Source: 2-01-FULL-39-28 sp964436165
GTDB lineage: Bacteria > Patescibacteriota > Minisyncoccia > 2-02-FULL-40-12 > GWA2-44-9
Direction: 5' to 3'
Assembly (NCBI GenBank): GCA_964436165.1
Contig: CAYTBY010000024.1
Location: 1 to 17,655 of the forward strand
Length of the DNA: 17,655 bases
Below the pieces are notes generated by a model. That model saw only the letters and a list, made by a program, of their open reading frames with translations. It was not told where the DNA came from and searched no databases. A program made the translations under genes and the position numbers. This document shows, in pieces, positions 6,180 to 13,046 of this stretch (its first letter is position 1; each line of letters opens with the position of its first letter).

Positions 6180-7643
6180 TTACTTAATCCCGATTTTTTC
6201 CGACCAGGCAGCATATTTATTGCTGACGTAACTACCGGAATCATTGGTAAGAATATTTTTAATATAAATATTGACCACATAATTCCCCGGGGGTAGACTT
6301 GAGAATTCCGGCAGCAAAGGAATTACAATCTTGCCATTAGGATTATCCATAAGAGAACTTCTGGCAATCACTTTCGTAAATTGGGTTTCAATAATTCCAG
6401 GTTTAAATTTTCTATCATCAAGTGATTCAATAATTAAACGTATTTTTAGTTCTGTCTTTATTTTACCTTGCCCGTCCGTAGCTGTAGGCGAAGGAGGGTC
6501 GGACTCCACAATCGCCCAATCTAAGTTTTTTCTGGCGATTGAAATTATAAAACTGTCCTTATTAAATTCCGCCGGGATCATTGAGTTATAACCGGATAGT
6601 ATGAACCGGGATGACTTTTCCTCGTTTGACAAAAGTGCCGGTTCTCCAACCACTCGAGAATTTGATTTTTTGGCTATTTCTGATACTGAAGGCGGAGGAT
6701 CTAAGGCTCGCCTTTGCAGAATCTCGGGATTCGAAGAAAAGTTAGTTAATGCCCAGGAATATAAATAACCCGGAGTGCCATCAGACGCGCTTTCTCCTTG
6801 CAACTGTTGAAATGCAACGTTTATTTCATCCGTACACCCCCGATAACCCATACTGCGGAACTTCATAATCTCATTGACTGCCCCGCATATATCCATTTTA
6901 TAGTTATCCTGGGGAAAAAGCTGGTAAACGCCTACCCCTTTCTGATAAAAAAGAAATGCAAAACGAATATTTTGATTTTCCTGATCCATATACAGCCATA
7001 GCATTAAATCGGTAAACATGGCGTTTTCCGACATTACCGATCGAAAACCAGGAATATTCTCCTCACCGGGACTGCCGTGCAATAAATATACCCAGGCCAT
7101 ATCACCACGAAAACCGCCGTTATGTCCGAAGAGCAAACTTGGAGTTTCTGGACTTGAAAAAAATATTTCTTGAGCAATGTTGTTTATCCGTTCATCGATC
7201 AATTGCTTCCGCTCATTCTCGGGAGTAGCAGGATCCGGATCGGGATAGTAATTAGCCCAAAAATCAGCAATCATCGGCTCGATTTCTGACTTCATTTTTT
7301 CAACTTTAGGAGTTAGGCTGGAAATTTGGGCATCTATTTTTGCGATATTTTTTTCTATTTTGCCGGTTTTGTTTTTTTGCTGTTTTTTCTTGACCAGTTC
7401 TTTTTCCAGCTTTATCCGGCGAGATTGCAGCTCAGACAGTTCCTTGGCACTTTTGTTAAGGTTTTTGCCTAAATCACGAAGAACACTAGCTTTTTCGCTA
7501 ATAAAACGCTCATAGCGTTGAACAAAATATTCCGGGGTATCAGGAGGAACTTCCAGTCTTTCTTGAGCTGAGGCATCGGCCGGTAAACCAGCTATCAACA
7601 CCAGGACAACAACGGAAAAGAATCGCAAGATTTTACTTGACAT
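6180..7643 (-). CDS. Secreted GWxTD-domain-like protein with coiled coil
   Basis: This 487-residue exported protein has a signal peptide at about 1-26 (hydrophobic core VVVLVLIAG, cleavage after ASAQ or before it). A long Lys/Glu-rich coiled coil spans about 45-125. A region at about 147-200 resembles a GWxTD domain: DERINNIAQEIF, then GGFRGDMAWVYLLHGSPGE. The usual GWxTD/R-G-VYILYG-P pattern is degenerate here, reading GFRGD. The C-terminal part, from about 360, is beta-rich and Ig-like, ending in PGNYVVNIYIKN. GWxTD proteins are found mainly in diderm phyla; their function is largely unknown. The ATG lies 8 nt after AAGGAG and overlaps the end of the upstream secreted-protein gene by 11 nt, so the two are coupled. 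The assignment to GWxTD rests on pattern only. Confidence 0.75.
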   Translation of the reverse strand: MSSKILRFFSVVVLVLIAGLPADASAQERLEVPPDTPEYFVQRYERFISEKASVLRDLGKNLNKSAKELSELQSRRIKLEKELVKKKQQKNKTGKIEKNIAKIDAQISSLTPKVEKMKSEIEPMIADFWANYYPDPDPATPENERKQLIDERINNIAQEIFFSSPETPSLLFGHNGGFRGDMAWVYLLHGSPGEENIPGFRSVMSENAMFTDLMLWLYMDQENQNIRFAFLFYQKGVGVYQLFPQDNYKMDICGAVNEIMKFRSMGYRGCTDEINVAFQQLQGESASDGTPGYLYSWALTNFSSNPEILQRRALDPPPSVSEIAKKSNSRVVGEPALLSNEEKSSRFILSGYNSMIPAEFNKDSFIISIARKNLDWAIVESDPPSPTATDGQGKIKTELKIRLIIESLDDRKFKPGIIETQFTKVIARSSLMDNPNGKIVIPLLPEFSSLPPGNYVVNIYIKNILTNDSGSYVSNKYAAWSEKIGIK

Positions 7644-8271
7644 GGTTAGTCTCCTTGGCTTTCAGGTCGTCCTGATCAAGCCTAAGAACTTGCGAAGCAT
7701 CACCAAGAGATAATTTAAAGCCGACGGTAACCGAACGGTTATTATTAGACAACGACGGTTCCGTAATCGGAACTCGAAGAATCGCATCTGGCTCAACTTG
7801 AGTCTTGCAGGCCCAATTGCCATCCTGGCCCAAAAGCCAGAACTCGATCACTCCGTCTTGCGCGTCCTGATTATGAGCTTCATCTGTTTTTGTATGCCAC
7901 TTGATAAATACGATCGGATCTATGGCTTTATGGGTCCTCTCCAGGGCATCGGCTTCGTTTTTACTATGACGTTCCGTTTCGGCGCTAGCGGTTAAAGTTG
8001 ACAGCCCTTGATTCTCGGAGCCATCTGATTTTGGCCGTTCCGACAACAGAACAATTTGACGGCTAAGAATCATAACAAATTCATTTGGATTTTGAGGATT
8101 TTTATATACAGCCCGTAGGCCAAGAGAAGCGATATTATAGTTATCTATCATAACATCCAAGATGCTTTGAGGAGAAACCATCGTCCAGCCCGTAACCTCG
8201 GGTCGGCCGGGACAAGTCTCGGCTTGCGGCGACAGAAGCATAGACACCAGAAACAGCGGCACCATATTCAT
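7633..8271 (-). CDS. Secreted protein of unknown function
   Basis: I do not recognise this protein. The frame is open to 8442, but I choose the ATG at 8271. It is preceded by AGAGG at 4 nt and by a promoter, and it begins a signal peptide, MNMVPLFLVSMLLSPQAETC. This gives 212 residues; the longer form would run through the neighbour's terminator and coding end. No lipobox is present. The mature part has a globular alpha/beta look with IEFWLLGQDGNWACKTQ near the C-terminal third, which could be a beta domain, and a low-complexity middle rich in Glu, Ser and Thr. The stop codon overlaps the start of the GWxTD-like gene, which suggests that the two proteins are made together and act in the same envelope process. 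Confidence 0.75.
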   Translation of the reverse strand: MNMVPLFLVSMLLSPQAETCPGRPEVTGWTMVSPQSILDVMIDNYNIASLGLRAVYKNPQNPNEFVMILSRQIVLLSERPKSDGSENQGLSTLTASAETERHSKNEADALERTHKAIDPIVFIKWHTKTDEAHNQDAQDGVIEFWLLGQDGNWACKTQVEPDAILRVPITEPSLSNNNRSVTVGFKLSLGDASQVLRLDQDDLKAKETNHVK

Positions 8272-8302
8272 AAAACCTCTTTTCAAAGGACTTGTTGAAT
8301 CA

Positions 8303-8330
8303 ACTATATACTCTCCGAACTCCTTGTCAA
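8303..8330 (-). promoter_or_regulatory. Promoter of the secreted-protein/GWxTD operon
   Basis: On the minus strand a perfect TTGACA (8325-8330) is followed after 16 nt by TATAGT (8303-8308). The leader to the ATG at 8271 is about 25 nt and carries AGAGG. It lies just below the terminator of the upstream gene, so this operon is independent. Confidence 0.75.
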
Positions 8331-8343
8331 TTAGTCCTAATAA

Positions 8344-8370
8344 AAAAGCCTTGAATCGTTCAAGGCTTTT
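8344..8370 (-). terminator. Strong terminator of the beta-barrel protein gene
   Basis: AAAAGCCTTGAA (8344-8355) and TTCAAGGCTTTT (8359-8370) form a perfect 12-bp stem with a 3-nt loop. On the minus strand it is followed by TTTTTTA and lies 7 nt after the stop codon at 8378. Confidence 0.9.
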
Positions 8371-8377
8371 GAAAATC

Positions 8378-11300
8378 TTAGAAACCCACTCCAACCCGGA
8401 AGTAGGGCTCAAATTTATTCGGTGAAAACCGAGTTCTAGCAATTCCGAATTCTAGCGGTAAAAACACGCGCGTCTGAAATGCTAATCCATAAGACCATTC
8501 ATTTCGAGTCGGAAACAAATCATGGCTGAATTTTACCTTAGCCGCATCGGCGAACAGAACACCCCGGACATCAAAAGGAATCATGCCACCCAATAAAATA
8601 TCGGCAAATGGAAATCTGAGCTCGCCTCTGCCATAAACAACCTGATTACCGGCAATACTTAAATAGGGATACGGCCCAAGGGTATCGGTTCCGCCCAACA
8701 ACATGTAATCACCGCTATGGCGGGTACTCTTCATTCCGGCCCCCCGAAATGCGGCCGAAGTGCTATTCGCCAAACGGAAATATCTCCGGATATCAAATGA
8801 GGCGGTAGTATAATTTGAAGAACGACCATTGAGCGCCGGTCCATATTCAATTTGGCCCCGAAGTGCCAAACCGTGCAAGATTCCAGCTTCATTTGAACCG
8901 ATCACCGTATCATGAACAAATGCCGTTACTAGGCCTAAATTATTTTTACTGGCATTTGAAAAAAGATCATGGAATTGGACATCGAGCGGTGGATACTGAC
9001 TTTCGAAGTCTTGCCGCTGATCGGCTGAAACATAAAACGGCAGAATAAACTTTCTCTGGCGCGGCCGGAGTCCGAACTCAACCCGGTCCCATTTGTTGAA
9101 CGGATATTGAGTAAACAGGGTGGCGCTCATCTCTTGAACCCAAGTATAATTTAAGATTTCTTGGTTAGAATTACCGTCTGGATACTGGGGCAATCGGCCG
9201 TTGTAATTATAAAGATTATAGGCCAGAGGAAGTCTGGAAAAATTACCGTTAACTGCCACCGGCCAGCGGCGGGTTTGGTCCAGATAGGTATAATCAATGT
9301 ACTGAAAATATCCGTTCACGGCATAAGTACCCATGTGAGTCTTGTCTGTTAACAGATTCTGAAGCGCCATTTGGGTAAAGACGTATTGCCCGTAATAACC
9401 GCTATAGCCAAACTGAACCTGGCTGCCGTAAAACTTCCATCTCTCCGGCGGCTTTACCGGATTTTGGATTTGCCGCTGATCAATCTGCCGGTCGATCAAC
9501 TCTTCAGCCCGGAATGCAATTTTCATATTTTCATCTGATGGCTGAACTTCCACAATCCGCAACGGTTCTTTCAGCCGATCGTCAAACAATTTATAGTTCG
9601 AAAATAGAAAGCTCCGGAATTGATCGGTATCGAAAAATCCCGAAAAAACCACCCGATCCGGCTCTCCCGGAAAAAACACGGGCGTAAATACTCCGCCAGG
9701 AATTTCGGTCCACTGTTTCAGCGTCCGTATATCAAGCTCATAGGTGTAGAGATTCCAGATACCGTCTTTCTCATCTGAAGTATATGTAAGCTGGGCACCA
9801 TCCAAAGACCAGCTTGGCGAGTTATCATTAAACCGGCCGTAGGTAAGCTGGGTTTTAACTCCGGTTGCCAAATCCAGAAGAAACAACTTCTGAAAATCGC
9901 TTCCCTTGGGAAAGGCGACATAAGCGATCTTAGTTCCATCAGAAGAAACTGCCGGAGCGCTATTGAATGCCTCATTGCCGTTAGTCAGATTCTTTAATCC
10001 CCCGGTCTCAAGATTCAGGGAATAAATATCACGGTTTATGTTCTTAGCGGCTGAAAAATACAAAGTTTTTCCGTCCGGACTAAACTTCGGCGAAAAACCC
10101 TGATCCAGCGTAATTTCGACCGGTTTGGAAAGTTTCCCCGTATTTACGTCCTTAATAAACAAGGCGTGATCACGGTTATAACGGGCAAAAAAGACAATCT
10201 TGCTGACATTCGGCAAACGCTTTAGTGCCTGGAGTTTTTTCTGAAGCCCATTTATTTTTTCCTGAAAGACCCTGGTTTTGTCGGCATCGGGAAGCTCTTT
10301 TTTCTGCCTGGCATTTTCGGTAAATTGTTTCAGTTCTTGTTCAGCTTGTTTCAGCTTGTTTTCGGCGGCCCTAACATTTTCTACCCAGGTTTCATCCTGC
10401 CACCAATCGATGTCTGAACCATTAAAGATCCAGGTTTCTAGTTTTTGACCGATGATATACTGATAAGGCTTGGGCGGTATATATTCTGTAATAATTTTGA
10501 ACTCCGGTTCTGCCGTCGCCAGTATTTGATTAATAACCCCTCGCTTTTTCCTCTGATCCATGGGAATATAGGGCGGATCTTCTCTCGGTAAAGCCTTGGC
10601 AATCGCCAGTACCACTCCGCTTTTACGGTTAGCCGTCAAAAATGCAATATACTTGCCGTCACGGGAGACAACCGGTGATCTAAAAGGATACGGATACGGC
10701 TGTTTAACAATTTGCCGGCCCTTAACACTTTTAGTCTCTTCATAGGGCTGGGGTCGCTTGAATGAGTCTTCGCCATAAACTGAAATCCAATAATCACGGT
10801 GGGCCCGATCAAAAGCTTCGAAAGTTGAAAATGCTCCGCTGGATATTTCCTCAAGCCATCCCAAAAAGCTTAACTTCTTCTTGCTCTTAAAAATATCGGC
10901 AATTAACTTATATACCCTCTCTTGGCCAAAGCGTGCTTCCAAAAATTCGAAGATCATCTCGCATTCAACGTAAGGATTGGCCTGGCCCGCTTGGCACATC
11001 TCAAGGGTCGGCAATCCGAATTGAGGATTTTTAATATTCACCGCGGCTGTTCGCTGTTCGATCTTGCGAATCTCATCGCTAGTATAGGGAGTAAAGTTGT
11101 TAGCCATATAATCAGCCACGGCTTCATAAATCCAACGATCGATAGGATCTCTGCCGGTCAATCTCTGAAACAGGGTCGAGCCAAGCATATCGAACTGAAA
11201 AATATGAGTCAGCTCGTGAGTATAAATGGTCTGATTAAGTTTTGGCAAAAAGTCTGGCTTTACTACCAAAACAAGGTCCATATCAGAGACCAGCTTTGAT

Positions 11301-11665
11301 ATCCTTGGAAAGGCATAAGCACCAACACCTTCAGGCATACCACCACCTGACAGAGACAAGGCCTCAAATTGCCAATGTGTCCCAGTAACAACCACGATCG
11401 GACGATTATTCGATAACCGATGATTAAGACTTATACTTAAAAATTGGTAAGAATTTTCAACATGGGCAACCATAGTCTTAAAGTGGGGCTGGATTTCTTC
11501 GGATTTTAGATCCAGAGATACGTAGAAATCAAAATGTTCTGACTGATAAGAAGACCACTCGATTTTTTGCCACATTACCGTATTCTTGCCGAATTGCGCT
11601 TGCGCTGGCAAAGAAAATGCCCCAAACAATAAAAATGCCATCAAAACAAGCAAACGATTCCTCAT
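8378..11665 (-). CDS. Exported gluzincin metallopeptidase with TolB propeller and C-terminal beta-barrel
   Basis: This 1095-residue protein has several parts. A signal peptide ends near residue 24 (PAQAQ). A peptidase-MA-like zinc domain follows, with HELTH at 150-154 and the third ligand Glu181 in YEAVADYMANNF. WD40-like/TolB propeller repeats lie at about 320-345 and 525-690, each with a turn such as FSPDGKTLYFSA, SSDGTKIAYVA or SLDGAQLTYTS. A charged coiled coil at about 425-490 is inserted in the propeller. From about 740 to the end is a beta-rich region with alternating aromatic strands, ending YFRVGVGF with a terminal Phe, as in outer-membrane beta-barrels recognised by the BAM machinery. 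The family occurs in diderm bacteria; the substrate is unknown. The ATG lies 7 nt after AGGAG and the terminator follows the stop, so the gene is transcribed alone. Confidence 0.88.
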   Translation of the reverse strand: MRNRLLVLMAFLLFGAFSLPAQAQFGKNTVMWQKIEWSSYQSEHFDFYVSLDLKSEEIQPHFKTMVAHVENSYQFLSISLNHRLSNNRPIVVVTGTHWQFEALSLSGGGMPEGVGAYAFPRISKLVSDMDLVLVVKPDFLPKLNQTIYTHELTHIFQFDMLGSTLFQRLTGRDPIDRWIYEAVADYMANNFTPYTSDEIRKIEQRTAAVNIKNPQFGLPTLEMCQAGQANPYVECEMIFEFLEARFGQERVYKLIADIFKSKKKLSFLGWLEEISSGAFSTFEAFDRAHRDYWISVYGEDSFKRPQPYEETKSVKGRQIVKQPYPYPFRSPVVSRDGKYIAFLTANRKSGVVLAIAKALPREDPPYIPMDQRKKRGVINQILATAEPEFKIITEYIPPKPYQYIIGQKLETWIFNGSDIDWWQDETWVENVRAAENKLKQAEQELKQFTENARQKKELPDADKTRVFQEKINGLQKKLQALKRLPNVSKIVFFARYNRDHALFIKDVNTGKLSKPVEITLDQGFSPKFSPDGKTLYFSAAKNINRDIYSLNLETGGLKNLTNGNEAFNSAPAVSSDGTKIAYVAFPKGSDFQKLFLLDLATGVKTQLTYGRFNDNSPSWSLDGAQLTYTSDEKDGIWNLYTYELDIRTLKQWTEIPGGVFTPVFFPGEPDRVVFSGFFDTDQFRSFLFSNYKLFDDRLKEPLRIVEVQPSDENMKIAFRAEELIDRQIDQRQIQNPVKPPERWKFYGSQVQFGYSGYYGQYVFTQMALQNLLTDKTHMGTYAVNGYFQYIDYTYLDQTRRWPVAVNGNFSRLPLAYNLYNYNGRLPQYPDGNSNQEILNYTWVQEMSATLFTQYPFNKWDRVEFGLRPRQRKFILPFYVSADQRQDFESQYPPLDVQFHDLFSNASKNNLGLVTAFVHDTVIGSNEAGILHGLALRGQIEYGPALNGRSSNYTTASFDIRRYFRLANSTSAAFRGAGMKSTRHSGDYMLLGGTDTLGPYPYLSIAGNQVVYGRGELRFPFADILLGGMIPFDVRGVLFADAAKVKFSHDLFPTRNEWSYGLAFQTRVFLPLEFGIARTRFSPNKFEPYFRVGVGF

Positions 11666-11709
11666 ATATCACTCCTAATTGGTAAGGTACAAGTTGGGCC
11701 CAGAATGAC

Positions 11710-11715
11710 ATTATA
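11710..11715 (-). promoter_or_regulatory. Candidate -10 element for the beta-barrel protein gene
   Basis: TATAAT on the minus strand is a perfect -10, giving a leader of about 38 nt that contains AGGAG. The -35 is weak; a TTGACT lies too close (9-nt spacer) to serve with it. Confidence 0.5.
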
Positions 11716-11731
11716 CCCTACGGGAGTCAAG

Positions 11732-11774
11732 GGACGTAAAAGACGTAAAAGCGAAGCGCTCACGTCTCACGTCC
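11732..11774. repeat. Imperfect palindrome in the divergent intergenic region
   Basis: The ends GGACGT and ACGTCC pair, and a second GACGT/ACGTC pair lies inside. The centre AGCGAAGCGCT is nearly symmetric. It lies directly upstream of the barrel-gene promoter and may influence it. A neighbouring inverted repeat at 11808-11897 suggests these are repeat elements rather than an operator. Confidence 0.6.
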
Positions 11775-11807
11775 GCAGACCCCGTGGCGATAGCTTTACG
11801 GGAGTCA

Positions 11808-11897
11808 ATCCCGTTAGAAGTCTAGCTCGTCCCTCCGAGGGACGAGTCCTCCGCCTAGCTTGGCGGAGGACCTTGGCTAGGCTACTTCTAACGGGAT
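11808..11897. repeat. Compound cruciform repeat with two internal hairpins
   Basis: The outer arms at 11808-11820 and 11885-11897 are a perfect 13-bp inverted repeat (ATCCCGTTAGAAG). Inside lie two perfect 9-bp hairpins: CTCGTCCCT/AGGGACGAG at 11826-11834 and 11838-11846, and TCCTCCGCC/GGCGGAGGA at 11847-11855 and 11862-11870. The whole can fold as a three-way junction. The rest of the gap 11666-12109 holds further palindromes and weak promoters but no gene I can support. Confidence 0.8.
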
Positions 11898-11906
11898 CAA
11901 TCCCTA

Positions 11907-11934
11907 TTGCCAAATCTATACCATATATTAAAAT
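11907..11934 (+). promoter_or_regulatory. Weak candidate promoter for the secreted protease
   Basis: TTGCCA at 11907-11912, a 16-nt spacer and TAAAAT at 11929-11934 would give a leader of about 170 nt that contains the inverted repeat at 11995-12048. The matches are moderate in an AT-rich stretch. Confidence 0.3.
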
Positions 11935-11994
11935 TGAATTAATACTTCAGAAAGGAAAGGGCAAGTGATCTCGCATTATACGGAGACATACCGA

Positions 11995-12048
11995 CTCTAT
12001 CCCTAAAAGTACGGTTCTTTGCATTGCAAAAACGTACTAGGGACAGAG
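11995..12048. repeat. Long inverted repeat in the protease gene leader
   Basis: CTCTATCCCTA at the left pairs with TAGGGACAGAG at the right (one mismatch). GTACG and CGTAC pair further in, and TTGCATTGCAA is the centre. Small unpaired insertions separate the blocks. It lacks a T-run of terminator type, and resembles a REP-like palindromic element more than an attenuator. Confidence 0.65.
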
Positions 12049-12109
12049 CCAGGATTGTCTTCGTTTTTTAATGCAAAATCAATTGCTCTTTAAAAAAAGG
12101 GGGGGTGCC

Positions 12110-13015
12110 ATGAAATCAAAAATAATCGTCTTAACCCTGATGGTATTGTCTTTCTCAATATCCGCAAAAGCCCAGGACCAGAATCTAAGAAATCGTACAA
12201 AAGAACTTTATAATTACGGGCGGATAATTATCGCTCAAGAACCCCTGCCCGATGAGGTTTATCGTGCACAGTATAAGAAAGTTGCCATTATCGTCGAACT
12301 CACGGGTAAAAACAAACCTGGCGATATGACATTTCCTCTTACTACCACTGGAACCGGCTTTGTCGCTCAGGTTCCAGGTAATATTGTAGTTGCCGCTCAT
12401 GTCCTGCACCAACCTTTTTTACGGGCAAAATCCAAAGGCTATGACTATAAATTCGATAAAAATAATTTCCCGGTAGGGATTGGCTATTCATACCAGATTA
12501 CGGGCGTAATTTTAAATGCTGACGGATGGTTCTTTTTTCCGCTAAATTTACGGGCAATAGAAAGATTCGGTTCCGAGAGAGATATTATGGCGTTGGATAT
12601 AGATGCCAACGCCAGATTCCTGGCTTTGAATCCAAATATCTTAATAAATGGACGCATAGCTGATAATCCGTATCAATTATTGATTCAACCGTTGGAACTG
12701 GTAGAAAATGCGAAGGTCGGGGATGAGGCTTATACAAGCGGATATTCTGCAGATTTTTATTACGACATTATTGATTTTACATTTAAATCCGAAATTGCCG
12801 CTTTAATCGACGAGATGCCAGTTAATCGTCACGGCGCAAGACTGCTTTATCGAATGCTTGGCCACGCTGAACCTGGTTTTTCGGGAGGACCAACTTTTAA
12901 TAAGGATGGGAAGGTTATCGGATTGACCATTTCCATGTCATTTGGCTACAACTTTGCAACCGCCATATCCTCAAAAGATATAAAAGATTTCTTGAAAAAC
13001 CATAACATAAAATAG
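12110..13015 (+). CDS. Secreted trypsin-like serine protease
   Basis: This exported endopeptidase has the chymotrypsin/trypsin fold signature. The chosen ATG at 12110 gives 301 residues. It starts a clear signal peptide (MKSKIIVLTLMVLSFSISAKAQ) and follows a G-rich purine tract, GGGGGG, that can act as Shine-Dalgarno. An in-frame ATG at 12071 would add a basic, non-hydrophobic leader before the signal peptide. The catalytic triad is visible: His97 in GTGFVAQVPGNIVVAAHVL, Asp158 in RDIMALDID, and Ser258 in PGFSGGP. No PDZ domain follows, so this is not a full DegP/HtrA. It is divergent from the metallopeptidase-barrel gene across a palindrome-rich region, and both products act outside the cytoplasm. 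A terminator overlaps its end. Confidence 0.88.
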   Translation: MKSKIIVLTLMVLSFSISAKAQDQNLRNRTKELYNYGRIIIAQEPLPDEVYRAQYKKVAIIVELTGKNKPGDMTFPLTTTGTGFVAQVPGNIVVAAHVLHQPFLRAKSKGYDYKFDKNNFPVGIGYSYQITGVILNADGWFFFPLNLRAIERFGSERDIMALDIDANARFLALNPNILINGRIADNPYQLLIQPLELVENAKVGDEAYTSGYSADFYYDIIDFTFKSEIAALIDEMPVNRHGARLLYRMLGHAEPGFSGGPTFNKDGKVIGLTISMSFGYNFATAISSKDIKDFLKNHNIK

Positions 13016-13020
13016 AATTG

Positions 13021-13046
13021 AAAAGCTTCTAACCCAGAAGCTTTTT
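13021..13046. terminator. Bidirectional terminator between convergent genes
   Basis: AAAAGCTTCT at 13021-13030 and AGAAGCTTTT at 13036-13045 form a perfect 10-bp stem with a 5-nt loop. It overlaps the stop codon of the minus-strand gene ending at 13045 and follows the protease gene by 5 nt. Confidence 0.85.

Noticed and set aside
8272..8442. Longer start at 8442 for the secreted protein gene, adding 57 residues
   Set aside because: The extension runs through the neighbour's terminator and coding end, lies upstream of the promoter at 8303-8330, and would bury the signal peptide. AGAGG fits the start at 8271.
10922..11299. 125-codon open frame on the plus strand
   Set aside because: It is antisense to the well-supported metallopeptidase region containing HELTH and the third ligand, and has no family features of its own.
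11710..11730. TTGACT with TATAAT as a complete promoter for the barrel gene
   Set aside because: The spacer is only 9 nt, too short. Only the -10 is kept as a candidate.
11705..11968. 87-codon open frame on the plus strand
   Set aside because: It is formed by the GC-rich palindromic repeats at 11732-11897, is Arg-rich, and has no ribosome-binding site or protein-like pattern.
12071..12109. Upstream start for the trypsin-like protease
   Set aside because: It would put 13 polar and basic residues before a normal signal peptide, and the G-rich ribosome-binding tract lies just before the ATG at 12110.
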